Assembly (NCBI RefSeq): GCF_000619825.1
Contig: NZ_JHUW01000011.1
Location: forward strand, 147,462-211,461
Reading direction: 5' to 3'
DNA from: Prevotella sp. MA2016
GTDB lineage: Bacteria; Bacteroidota; Bacteroidia; Bacteroidales; Bacteroidaceae
DNA: 64,000 nt
Positions 9,264 through 18,409 of the stretch are shown here, piece by piece. Position 1 is the stretch's first letter, and every line of letters begins with the position of its first letter. The translations under genes and the position numbers were made by a program. The notes beneath the pieces are model-generated. The model did no database searches and was not told the origin of the DNA. It was given only the letters and a program-made list of their open reading frames with translations.

Positions 9264-10886
9264 ATGACTCAAGCAATTCAAAAAACATTGCGCGATAGCG
9301 CCGGTATGCGCTGGACCGCACTTTTACTCCTGGCACTGGCTATGTTCTGTGCCTATATCTTCATGGACATCCTATCACCTATCAAGGACCTGATGCAGGA
9401 GACTCGTGGTTGGGACTCAACAGCATTCGGTACCATGCAGGGATCTGAGGTGTTCCTCAACGTGTTCGTGTTCTTCCTCATCTTCGCAGGTATCATCCTC
9501 GATAAGATGGGCGTTCGTTTCACTGCTGTACTTTCAGCTGCCGTAATGGTGGTAGGTGCCTGTGTGAAATGGTATGCCGTTAGCGAGAGCTTCATGGGAA
9601 CCGGACTAGAAGCGTGGTTCAATAATAATCTGAATTATATCCCCGTATTCGACGAACTGGGCGTGTCACCCTTCTATGAGGGCATGCCTGCATCAGCCAA
9701 GTTTGCAGCCTGCGGATTCATGATCTTCGGTTGTGGCTGCGAGATGGCAGGAATCACCGTGAGTCGTGGAATCGTAAAGTGGTTCAAAGGTCGTGAAATG
9801 GCATTGGCTATGGGTTCAGAGATGGCACTTGCCCGCCTGGGTGTTGCCACCTGTATGATTTTCTCACCTTTCTTTGCCCGTTTGGGTGGCGAGGTTTCTG
9901 TAAGTCGTTCAGTAGCTTTCGGTGTGGTACTGATGTGTATCGCACTCATCATGACCATCGTTTATTTCTTCATGGACCAGAAACTGGATGCACAGACTGG
10001 CGAGGCTGAGGAGAAAGACGATCCTTTCAAAATCAGCGACCTGGGTAAGATTCTTACCGATGCCGGTTTCTGGATTGTTGCCCTGCTCTGCGTGCTGTAT
10101 TATTCAGCTATCTTCCCATTCCAGAAGTATGCTGTAAACATGCTGCAGTGCAACCTCACACTGACTGCTCCTGATGCTAACTCTTTCTGGGCACAGCCTG
10201 ATGTGACCATCGTTCAGTATGTCATCATGCTCATCGTGGCAGCTGCTGGTTTTGCTTCTAACTTCCAGAAGAAAGCTAACCTTCGATTCGGTTTGTTGGC
10301 TCTTTCAATCGTTGCACTTATCACCTATTGCTATATGGGTTTCATGCGCCAGTCGGCCGAGAGTATTTTTGCTGTATTCCCACTGCTGGCAGTGCTCATT
10401 ACTCCAATCCTGGGTAGCTATCTTGACCACCACGGTAAGGCAGCAACTATGCTCGTTTTAGGTTCTATCCTCTTGATTGCCTGTCACCTCACCTTTGCTT
10501 TCGTTCTGCCAATGTTCAAGGGCAATGCCGTAGGTGGTATCATCATTGCCTACACCACGATTCTGGTACTGGGAGCTTCGTTCTCACTCGTTCCAGCATC
10601 GCTCTGGCCTTCAGTGCCCAAGTTGGTTGATGCCAAGGTTATTGGTTCGGCCTATGCACTGATTTTCTGGATTCAGAACATCGGTCTTTGGCTGTTCCCA
10701 CTACTCATCGGTAAGGTGCTTGACCAGACTAATCCTGGCGTAACCGATCCAACTCAGTTCAACTATACAGCTCCGCTGGTTATGCTGGCATCGCTCGGCG
10801 TTGCAGCCCTGGTATTGGGCTTTGTTCTGAAGGTAGTAGATAAGAAGAAAGGTCTTGGTCTTGAACTTCCAAACATTACAGAATAA
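9264..10886 (+). CDS. MFS transporter
   Basis: This is a 540-residue integral membrane protein with about 12 hydrophobic segments in two bundles and a charged central loop (FMDQKLDAQTGEAEEKDDPFKISDLGK). Major facilitator features include the RG-x3-D/R-K-type loop region LDKMGVRFTAVLSAAVMVVG. Substrate is unknown. It is a clear paralogue of the MFS gene at 12356: both begin with a short Q-rich tail, share MDxKLD before the central loop, share LxDAGFW/LRNPGFW after it, and end in KKKGLGLELPNI or a similar sequence. It sits 28 bp after the S9 gene and 2 bp before the DUF1846 gene. Confidence 0.88.
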   Translation: MTQAIQKTLRDSAGMRWTALLLLALAMFCAYIFMDILSPIKDLMQETRGWDSTAFGTMQGSEVFLNVFVFFLIFAGIILDKMGVRFTAVLSAAVMVVGACVKWYAVSESFMGTGLEAWFNNNLNYIPVFDELGVSPFYEGMPASAKFAACGFMIFGCGCEMAGITVSRGIVKWFKGREMALAMGSEMALARLGVATCMIFSPFFARLGGEVSVSRSVAFGVVLMCIALIMTIVYFFMDQKLDAQTGEAEEKDDPFKISDLGKILTDAGFWIVALLCVLYYSAIFPFQKYAVNMLQCNLTLTAPDANSFWAQPDVTIVQYVIMLIVAAAGFASNFQKKANLRFGLLALSIVALITYCYMGFMRQSAESIFAVFPLLAVLITPILGSYLDHHGKAATMLVLGSILLIACHLTFAFVLPMFKGNAVGGIIIAYTTILVLGASFSLVPASLWPSVPKLVDAKVIGSAYALIFWIQNIGLWLFPLLIGKVLDQTNPGVTDPTQFNYTAPLVMLASLGVAALVLGFVLKVVDKKKGLGLELPNITE

Positions 10887-10888
10887 AT

Positions 10889-12352
10889 ATGAAAATAGGT
10901 TTCGATAACGACAAATATCTCAAGATTCAGTCTGAGCATATCAAGGAACGCATCGCTCAGTTCGATGGTAAGCTCTATATGGAGTTAGGTGGCAAACTGT
11001 TCGACGACCACCATGCATCACGCGTACTGCCAGGTTTCAAGCCCGACAGTAAACTGCGTATGCTGGGACAGTTGCGCGACAGTATCGAGATTGTCATCGT
11101 TGTAAGCGCTGAGGACATTGAGAAGAATAAGGTACGCGCCGACCTGGGTATTACCTACGATGAAGATGTGCTGCGCCTTCGTGATGAGTTTATGAGCCGC
11201 AATTTCATGGTGGGTAGTGTGGTTATCACCCACTACAACGGTCAGCATGCTGCCGATCAGTTCCGTCATCGTCTGGAGCGCGAAGGCATCAAATCGTATA
11301 TCCACTATCCCATCGACGGTTATCCACACAATGTGGAACTGATTGCCAGTGATGAGGGTTTTGGCAAAAACGATTATGTAGAGACCTCACGCCCGCTGGT
11401 CATCGTAACTGCTCCTGGACCTGGTAGCGGTAAAATGGCTACCTGCCTGAGCCAGCTTTACAATGAGAATAAGCGTGGAATACGTGCCGGATATGCTAAA
11501 TTTGAGACATTCCCCGTATGGAACTTACCATTGAAGCATCCTGTAAACATCGCCTACGAAGCAGCTACTGCCGACCTGAACGATGTGAACATGATCGACC
11601 CCTTCCATCTGGAGGCATACAATAAAACAGCAGTTAACTACAATCGCGACATTGAGATCTTCCCTGTACTGAATGCTCTCTTCGAGGGTATCTATGGCGA
11701 GAATCCTTACAAGTCACCCACAGATATGGGTGTGAACATGATCGGATTCTGCATCAGCGATGATGAGGTGTGCTGCAAGGCTTCGAAAGATGAGATTATC
11801 CGCCGATTCTACGATGCCACCAACAAGATGGCCGATGGAGCCGATAACGAGAGTGAGGTAAACAAGATTCGTATGCTCTTCAACCAAGCAAAGATTACCA
11901 CTGCTTTCCGTCCTGTTACCACAGCTGCTTACGAGAAGAAGCTGGAAACAGGTCAGCAGTCAGCAGCAATCGAGTTGGAAGATGGTACCATCATCACCGC
12001 CAAATCATCGCCACTGCTGGGTTGCAGTGCCGCACTGCTACTCAATGCTACCAAGCATCTGGCAGAGATTGATCATGAGGCCAAGCTCATTCCACAGAGT
12101 CTGATTGAACCTGTGCAGAAGACTAAGATTGAATACCTGGGTGGTAAGAATCCACGCCTTCATACCGATGAGGTACTAGTAGCCCTGAGCGTTTTGTCGA
12201 ACGACGACGAAAACTGCCGCAAGGCTTTGGAACAGTTACCCAAGTTGCGTGGCTGTCAGGTGCACACCACCGTGATGCTCAGCGAGGTTGATCGCAAGAT
12301 ATTCAAGAAGCTGGGATGCGGTTTGACCTGTGACCCTGTGAAGAAAAAGTAA
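10889..12352 (+). CDS. DUF1846 family protein
   Basis: This soluble 487-residue protein, of about the family's usual length, matches DUF1846 (UPF0371) from end to end: IGFDNDKYLKIQSEHIKERI near the start, GSVVITHYNGQ mid-way, and a P-loop-like segment APGPGSGKMATCLSQLYNE near residues 172-190 that suggests nucleotide binding. The biochemical role of DUF1846 is not established to my knowledge. The position between two paralogous MFS transporters, with 2- and 3-bp gaps, suggests that it processes or senses the compound they carry. That is inference only. Confidence 0.85.
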   Translation: MKIGFDNDKYLKIQSEHIKERIAQFDGKLYMELGGKLFDDHHASRVLPGFKPDSKLRMLGQLRDSIEIVIVVSAEDIEKNKVRADLGITYDEDVLRLRDEFMSRNFMVGSVVITHYNGQHAADQFRHRLEREGIKSYIHYPIDGYPHNVELIASDEGFGKNDYVETSRPLVIVTAPGPGSGKMATCLSQLYNENKRGIRAGYAKFETFPVWNLPLKHPVNIAYEAATADLNDVNMIDPFHLEAYNKTAVNYNRDIEIFPVLNALFEGIYGENPYKSPTDMGVNMIGFCISDDEVCCKASKDEIIRRFYDATNKMADGADNESEVNKIRMLFNQAKITTAFRPVTTAAYEKKLETGQQSAAIELEDGTIITAKSSPLLGCSAALLLNATKHLAEIDHEAKLIPQSLIEPVQKTKIEYLGGKNPRLHTDEVLVALSVLSNDDENCRKALEQLPKLRGCQVHTTVMLSEVDRKIFKKLGCGLTCDPVKKK

Positions 12353-12355
12353 TGT

Positions 12356-13732
12356 ATGACAGCGGTAATCCGTCAACAACTTAACGACTCGCCTATTGCG
12401 AGATGGACAGTGCTCATCATCGTGGCAACAGCCATGATGATGGGCTATTTCGTTAATGACGTGATGTCGCCATTGGAAACCATACTCGAACTGCCCAAGG
12501 AACAGGGCGGTTTGGGCTGGACACCTGCCGACTATGGTTTCTTCTCAGGGGCAGGTAGTTTTATCAATGTATTTCTGTTGATGCTCTTTATTTCGGGTTT
12601 GATTCTCGATAAGATGGGCATCCGATTTACAGGCACATTAGCCTGCAGTCTGATGGCTTTTGGCACACTCATCAAGTATTATGCCGTATCAGCCGAATTT
12701 GGAAATGAGCCAATCGCATTCCTAGATTATCAATTGCCCGCTTCGGCTGTTTGGGCATCCTTAGGCTTTGCGATATTCGGTGTAGGCTATGAGATGACGG
12801 GTATCAGTGTTTCAAAAGCAATGGTACGTTGGTTCACTGGTCATGAGCTGGCCTTGGCCATGGGCATACAGTTAGCGATGGCTCGTCTGGGCACAGCAGC
12901 AGCCCTCAGCATCTCAGCCCCCATTGCCCGCCACTACACACTCTCCATGCCACTATTAATCTCGCTGGTATTCTTGTGCATCGGCCTACTCGCATTCTTG
13001 GTATTCTGCTTGATGGACCGCAAATTAGATGACAGTGGACAATGTAGAGTGGATAGTTATAATAATCCTCCATCAGAAGACAAATTTCATTTTTCCGATA
13101 TTATTGTAACACTTCGTAATCCAGGTTTCTGGCTTATCACACTGTTCTGTGTGCTATTCTATTCAGCTGTATCGCCATTTCTCAAGTTCTCTACCAAACT
13201 GATGGTAATGAAATACGGTGTTGATCCAGACATCGCAGGTTTCTTCTCATCAATCGCCCCCTTCGGAACCATTCTGATGACACCATTGTTTGGTTTGATT
13301 TACGACCGATATGGTAAAGGCGTGACCTTAGTGATTACAGGCGCACTCATGCTTACTGCCGTACACTTTGGATTCGCGCTTCCCATACCTGCCGCTTTTG
13401 GAAATGACGGAGGAGCTTTTGCTATTGCACTGATGGTAATACTCAGTGTAGGCTATTCGTTGGCACCTGCTGCTTTGTGGCCATGTGTACCAAAGATTAT
13501 ACCGCTGAAATGTTTAGGTACTGCCTACTCTATGATATTCTTCATACAGAACTTCGGGCGTGCTGTTATTCCAATGTGTGTTGGTAGAGCTAACGAAACA
13601 GATCCAAGCTATACCACATCAATGCTGATATTCGGATTCACAGCTTTGGGAGCAGCCGTAACTGCGATTGCCATACTGTTAGTAGACAAGAGAAAACATT
13701 ACGGACTGCAATTGCCGAATATTAGAAAATAA
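12356..13732 (+). CDS. MFS transporter, paralogue of the one at 9264
   Basis: This 458-residue membrane protein has about 12 hydrophobic segments and is collinear with the MFS protein at 9264 (for example LDKMGIRFTGTLACSLMAFG here against LDKMGVRFTAVLSAAVMVVG there; both end in GLQLPNI/GLELPNI). The central loop after MDRKLD differs: residues ~225-236 (DSGQCRVDSYNN) are encoded by a GTGGA-rich stretch resembling spacer repeats seen elsewhere in the window. It ends an operon that began with yidC. Its last 11 bp overlap the convergent EEP gene. Substrate is unknown. Confidence 0.86.
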   Translation: MTAVIRQQLNDSPIARWTVLIIVATAMMMGYFVNDVMSPLETILELPKEQGGLGWTPADYGFFSGAGSFINVFLLMLFISGLILDKMGIRFTGTLACSLMAFGTLIKYYAVSAEFGNEPIAFLDYQLPASAVWASLGFAIFGVGYEMTGISVSKAMVRWFTGHELALAMGIQLAMARLGTAAALSISAPIARHYTLSMPLLISLVFLCIGLLAFLVFCLMDRKLDDSGQCRVDSYNNPPSEDKFHFSDIIVTLRNPGFWLITLFCVLFYSAVSPFLKFSTKLMVMKYGVDPDIAGFFSSIAPFGTILMTPLFGLIYDRYGKGVTLVITGALMLTAVHFGFALPIPAAFGNDGGAFAIALMVILSVGYSLAPAALWPCVPKIIPLKCLGTAYSMIFFIQNFGRAVIPMCVGRANETDPSYTTSMLIFGFTALGAAVTAIAILLVDKRKHYGLQLPNIRK

Positions 13733-14657
13733 GTCGGACCACTAACGGCAAATGATCGCTAAAGCCGCCTTGATAGCGAGGCCCAACGTATGTTCTTCGT
13801 GGGCGATACCCACCATATCTGGTATCCTCTTCTAACAAAAACTGTGGCGCATGAATAAAAGCTGTATCTACTTTATTCATGATAGACGAACTGCCTAAGA
13901 TATGATCGATGCTCTCCCACTCGCCTTTGTAACGATAGGTGCCACGAACACCATTTTCACCCTGTGCTTGTTTGGTTAAATTCACCAAACCATGTTGTTC
14001 ATACACAAAAAGACTAGGACTAACGGCACCATCATTAAAGTCGCCAGCAACTATCAGTTTAGCATCTGGCGAAACTGCACGAATAGAATCTACCGATTCA
14101 CAAACTCGCTGAGCCACAGCCTGACGGAATGGCCTACTGTGTTTCTCGCCCCCAAATTTACTAGGCTGATGCACCACAAACACATGCAGTGTATCACCTG
14201 AAACAGTTTCGCCACAAACATACAGAATATCACGTGTAGCACGCATGCCTTCGATAGGATTCACACGAATGGCATGACTGTGAATAGGCGCAAACGATGC
14301 TGGAGCATAAAGCAATGCCACGTCTATCCCGCGCTCATCAGGCGATGAGGTAACCAAATACTGATAGCCAGCATTACGCAGCAGCGAACGATGCGTAAAA
14401 TCATACATCACAGAATCGTTCTCTACTTCACAAAGCGCTACTAAGTCGGGGATTCCATCACCTTCAACTGAGCACGAAAGCAGTTCCTGCGCTACCATGT
14501 TCAGTTTACGCCAATAACGCTTTGACGACCAGTGTCTCTCTGATTCTGGAAGGAACTCTGTATCCTGCTTACCTGTATCGTGTGTATAGTTGAAAAAGTT
14601 CTCGCAGTTCAACTCTACAAACGTCAAGAATCCCGATAACAGCAGACTAAGTATCAT
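13722..14657 (-). CDS. Endonuclease/exonuclease/phosphatase (EEP) family protein
   Basis: This 311-residue protein has a hydrophobic N terminus (MILSLLLSGFLTFVEL) that may be a signal peptide or anchor, followed by the EEP (DNase I/synaptojanin-like) fold. Motifs seen: ELNCENFF near the start, ALCEVENDSV (metal-binding Glu), VAGDFNDGAV (catalytic Asp-Asn) and FSDHLPLVV (catalytic His). The family cleaves phosphodiester or phosphomonoester bonds with a divalent metal; the substrate here is unknown. It overlaps the upstream antiporter gene by 4 bp (ATGA type), so the two are translationally coupled. It is the last gene of the leftward operon. Confidence 0.88.
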   Translation of the reverse strand: MILSLLLSGFLTFVELNCENFFNYTHDTGKQDTEFLPESERHWSSKRYWRKLNMVAQELLSCSVEGDGIPDLVALCEVENDSVMYDFTHRSLLRNAGYQYLVTSSPDERGIDVALLYAPASFAPIHSHAIRVNPIEGMRATRDILYVCGETVSGDTLHVFVVHQPSKFGGEKHSRPFRQAVAQRVCESVDSIRAVSPDAKLIVAGDFNDGAVSPSLFVYEQHGLVNLTKQAQGENGVRGTYRYKGEWESIDHILGSSSIMNKVDTAFIHAPQFLLEEDTRYGGYRPRRTYVGPRYQGGFSDHLPLVVRLIF

Positions 14658-16051
14658 TTACGTTTGATTTTCCAACCAAGTCCTGCCACAAGAATACTGG
14701 TGATAGGCGACAAGATATTGAAGAAACAATATGGCAGATAGGTAAGCGTAGCCACACCAAGAACTGTGCTTTGAGTGAGTCCGCAAGTATTCCAAGGCAC
14801 CAGTACCGAGGTAACGGTTGCACCATCTTCACAACTACGGCTCAAAAGGCGGGCCTCATAACCACCTTTCTTATATACATCCTTAAACATGGAACTGGCC
14901 AGCATGATTGACAGATACTGATCGGCCATCGCGATATTGCAGAATAACGAGGTACCAACGGTCGAAGCAACCAGCGAAGCCGTACCACGTACCCATCGCA
15001 GCACAAGTTTCATCAGGTCAGCCAACTGTCCTGTAGCTGTCAGCGCACCACCAAATGTCTGCGCACAGATAATCAGCCAGATTGTTGGCATCATTCCACC
15101 CATACCACTCGTATGCACCAATTCATTAAGCATCGGCACACCTGTTTCGATGTTCGTACTGCCATAACAAACCTGCATCATACCTTTATACGACGACAAA
15201 AAACCGTCGTGCCCTGATATCTGGCGCACTAATTCTGGTTGTACTAACAATCCAACGATGCATGCCAACAATATCGCCAAGAAAAGCACCACCATAGACG
15301 GCCAACGACGAGCTATCATCACACCAGTAAGTACTGGTACTACCAATAGCCAAGGTGAAATCACAAACGTATGCTGCAAGCCGTCCATAAACTCCTGCAC
15401 ATTGCCATGACCCGATACGTTCATCATCAGTCCTGCAATCAGGAAGATAGAAAGCGATACCAAGAACGAAGGCACCGTGGTATAAAGCATATAACGGATA
15501 TGCGTAAACAACGGCGTACCCGATACACTCGAAGCCAACACAGTAGTATCGCTCAATGGCGACAACTTATCACCAAAATAAGCACCTGTGATGATAGAAC
15601 CAGCAATCCAACCATCATCAAAACCATGTGCCTTGCCGATACCCATCAGTGCCACACCGATAGTTGCAACGGTAGTCCATGATGAACCTATCATCAAACT
15701 CACCAGTGCACACAGCACACTACTGCTCACCAAGAATACCTCGGGGCGGATAATCTGCATGCCATAGTAAATCATCGTAGGCACGATGCCTGAAACCATC
15801 CAGGTTCCACCGATGGCTCCGATTAACAACAGGATAATGATAGCCGGCGTACAGCTGGCTATCTTATCCGTTATCTCTTTTTCAAGATTCTCCCATTCAA
15901 GTCGTTTGGAGAAATGGCCTATTAACACACTAACAGCCGATGCCGCCAATAACGACACCTGACTGGCACCATCTAAAGTTGCGTTGCCAAATACGGCAAC
16001 GCAACATGTAATGAGTACTATCAGTACTATGAATGGGATAAATGATATCAT
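14654..16051 (-). CDS. Na+/H+ antiporter, NhaC family
   Basis: This 465-residue protein has about 11-12 membrane segments and NhaC-type sequence, including ITGAYFGDKLSPLSDTTVLASS and LFCNIAMADQYLSIMLASSMF. NhaC-family proteins exchange Na+ for H+, or carry organic anions and amino acids against ions (malate/lactate or arginine/ornithine types), so the ion partner is not certain. The gene starts one base after the POT transporter gene ends and overlaps the EEP gene by 4 bp. Pairing with a proton-coupled peptide transporter suggests that it supports ion balance during peptide use, which is an inference. Confidence 0.85.
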   Translation of the reverse strand: MISFIPFIVLIVLITCCVAVFGNATLDGASQVSLLAASAVSVLIGHFSKRLEWENLEKEITDKIASCTPAIIILLLIGAIGGTWMVSGIVPTMIYYGMQIIRPEVFLVSSSVLCALVSLMIGSSWTTVATIGVALMGIGKAHGFDDGWIAGSIITGAYFGDKLSPLSDTTVLASSVSGTPLFTHIRYMLYTTVPSFLVSLSIFLIAGLMMNVSGHGNVQEFMDGLQHTFVISPWLLVVPVLTGVMIARRWPSMVVLFLAILLACIVGLLVQPELVRQISGHDGFLSSYKGMMQVCYGSTNIETGVPMLNELVHTSGMGGMMPTIWLIICAQTFGGALTATGQLADLMKLVLRWVRGTASLVASTVGTSLFCNIAMADQYLSIMLASSMFKDVYKKGGYEARLLSRSCEDGATVTSVLVPWNTCGLTQSTVLGVATLTYLPYCFFNILSPITSILVAGLGWKIKRK

Positions 16052-17572
16052 TTAGCAAACCTTTTCGAGACGCTTCATCATAGCAAACATGAACAGAGCA
16101 GCAATCACACACACTGCGATAAACACGCCCCAAACAATAGTGAGGTCGATGTCGCCCCAAAGGTAACCACCTACACCTACCAACTTATTACCAATGGCGG
16201 TAGATACAAACCAACCACCCATCATCAATCCCTTGAGCTTTGGAGGAGCCACCTTTGATACAAAAGAGATTCCCATTGGGCTGAGCAACAACTCACCAAA
16301 AGTAAGAATCAGATAAGTGCTAATCAGCCAGTAAGGAGAAACAAATGTACCTGCCTCACCAGCAACTTTCTGCTCGTTAGGCGTGAGCAATCCCTGCGAT
16401 GCAAGCATCATCAGAATAAATGCCGAAGCTGCTACCAGCATACCATAAGCAATCTTACGTGGAGGAGTAGGCTCCTTGCCCTTAGAAGCCAAACCAGCAA
16501 ACAAGGCCATAGAGAATGGGGTGAGTGCCACTACATAGAAGGGGTTGAACTGCTGGAAAATAGGAGCAGAAATAGCCACCTCGCCAGTAGCCTGTGAATA
16601 CTTGTAGGCAAGAATGGCGAGCGCCACTACGATAACACCTGCAGAGATGCCCTTGCCTTTTGATGTCTTGCTCTGGAAGAGTGAGAAACCGCCATAAACG
16701 ACGAAGATAATCAGCACCAGGTTAAACACATCGAATGGCATGGTATCTACACCTGTAGCCGACTTTGCGGTAAACTCGTCAGCAAAGTATGTGAGTGACA
16801 GACCATTCTGATGGAAAGCCATCCAGAAGAAGATTACCACAGCAAAAACCAAGCAGAGAGCAACCACACGCTGAGTTGTTTCTTCCTTGCTTAGCTCAGG
16901 CTCATTGCTGGCAGCCTGCGCCTTGTCAGCCTTGCCCTTACCACCCTCAACATGACGGAATGTGCCACGGAAGGCATAATAGATAGCTATCGACAGAATA
17001 AGCGAAGCGCATGCCACAGCAAAAGCAAAGTGGTAAGAATCATTAACCGATGTACCCAGATTCTGCTGAGCCCACTCCATGATGCGCACAGCTGCTGTGG
17101 GTGCAAACAGCGCACCAATGTTGATAGCCATGTAGAACAGAGAAAAACCTGCATCGCGCTTGTTGGCATACTGTGGATCGTTATACAGGTCGCCCACCAT
17201 TACCTGGAGGTTACCTTTAAACAGTCCGGTACCAAAGCCTATCAATACCAGTGCCAGCAGCATCACAATCAGTGCGAATGTGTCGCCGCCAAGAGGTATG
17301 GACAACAGTACATAACCAGCAAACATAATCATGATGCCGATGGTGACCATACGACCGAAACCGAAACGATCAGCCATCCAACCTCCTACAATAGGAAGAA
17401 AGTAAACGAGCATCAGGAAATCGCTATAGATTTCGCCAGCCCATCCAGCATCCAAACCATAGTTAGCTCTCAAAAACAATGCAAATACGGCCAGCATGGT
17501 GTAATAACCGAAACGCTCGCCAGTGTTGGCCAAAGCCAACGCAAATAAACCTTTGGGTTGATTTTCGAACAT
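16052..17572 (-). CDS. POT/PTR family proton-coupled peptide transporter
   Basis: This 506-residue inner-membrane protein carries the POT family signature NTGERFGYYTMLAVF (E-x-x-E-R-F-x-Y-Y type proton-binding motif) in the first helix and YFLPIVGGWMADRFGFGR shortly after. The later stretch GELLLSPMGISFVSKVAPPKLKG is the conserved region of the second bundle. Such transporters import di- and tripeptides with protons. The gene lies 9 bp downstream of the outer-membrane barrel gene and directly abuts the NhaC gene, so it belongs to the five-gene leftward operon. Confidence 0.92.
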   Translation of the reverse strand: MFENQPKGLFALALANTGERFGYYTMLAVFALFLRANYGLDAGWAGEIYSDFLMLVYFLPIVGGWMADRFGFGRMVTIGIMIMFAGYVLLSIPLGGDTFALIVMLLALVLIGFGTGLFKGNLQVMVGDLYNDPQYANKRDAGFSLFYMAINIGALFAPTAAVRIMEWAQQNLGTSVNDSYHFAFAVACASLILSIAIYYAFRGTFRHVEGGKGKADKAQAASNEPELSKEETTQRVVALCLVFAVVIFFWMAFHQNGLSLTYFADEFTAKSATGVDTMPFDVFNLVLIIFVVYGGFSLFQSKTSKGKGISAGVIVVALAILAYKYSQATGEVAISAPIFQQFNPFYVVALTPFSMALFAGLASKGKEPTPPRKIAYGMLVAASAFILMMLASQGLLTPNEQKVAGEAGTFVSPYWLISTYLILTFGELLLSPMGISFVSKVAPPKLKGLMMGGWFVSTAIGNKLVGVGGYLWGDIDLTIVWGVFIAVCVIAALFMFAMMKRLEKVC

Positions 17573-17581
17573 AATTAATTA

Positions 17582-18406
17582 TTATTTGATTTTAGAATTC
17601 TTTGTTCTGATGATGTCAAACAGATAAGTACACTTGATAACGATATTTCCGAAATTGGAACGTGAAAAATAGTCGCGTTTTGTGTTGCCATAAATATTAC
17701 CTAAGCCATAATAATAACGACCTTCTATCATGAAATGGCCAAAGCGAGAGTTACTGAATTCAAGTCCAGCACCTACTGCAATACCATAGTCGAATTTATT
17801 CTCGATAGCCATCGTATCTTGTGCCACCACATGCGAAGCTCGCAAACTACCATATTTATAGTCGGGGCCAAACTGGCCTTTTTCTATAGCAGGATTAAAA
17901 GCAGGATCATGCACGTCAAAATTGCTATCTACCTTATCGTTCAAATAGAATCCTATCTGCGGGCCCAGATGAATGAATGCTTGAAAGCCATTACGCTCAC
18001 GTCCCCATCCAAGCCGTGCCAACAATGGAATCTGCACATAAGTCATCTTACGCTGATAAGCCAAATTCTGCGATGGATCAGTATGAAGTGGGACATATTG
18101 ATCGTTCATGTCCCAGATCTTTTCCTCCCAACCAATCTGAGCGAAATTCAACTCTGCCGTTACTGCACAAATACTGCTAAAATATTTCTCGCAAGTATAA
18201 CGAGCCGTGATACCACCTGTTATTCCACCTAACATAGATTGAGGTACTTTTGGAACGAATGACACACTACTCATCACATATCCACCATTCACTCCTACAG
18301 CTAAGTCGTTGCGATATTCACCAACCTGAGCTACTGCCGTTGCAATACAAAAATGGAAAAATGAAAAAATTACAAATATTCGCTTTATCATCTTTACATC
18401 CCCCAT
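17582..18406 (-). CDS. Outer-membrane beta-barrel protein (PorT/OmpA-barrel type)
   Basis: This 274-residue exported protein has a signal peptide (MIKRIFVIFSFFHFCIATAVA) beginning at residue 6. The start could therefore be 18391, but the ATG at 18406, three bases after the previous stop, is equally possible through coupling. The mature part is rich in alternating beta strands (GVNGGYVMSS, YVQIPLLARLGW, FDYGIAVGAGLEFS) and fits the small outer-membrane barrel family that includes PorT. Function is not known. It sits between the LysM protein and the POT transporter in one operon. Confidence 0.75.
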   Translation of the reverse strand: MGDVKMIKRIFVIFSFFHFCIATAVAQVGEYRNDLAVGVNGGYVMSSVSFVPKVPQSMLGGITGGITARYTCEKYFSSICAVTAELNFAQIGWEEKIWDMNDQYVPLHTDPSQNLAYQRKMTYVQIPLLARLGWGRERNGFQAFIHLGPQIGFYLNDKVDSNFDVHDPAFNPAIEKGQFGPDYKYGSLRASHVVAQDTMAIENKFDYGIAVGAGLEFSNSRFGHFMIEGRYYYGLGNIYGNTKRDYFSRSNFGNIVIKCTYLFDIIRTKNSKIK

Positions 18407-18409
18407 TCT

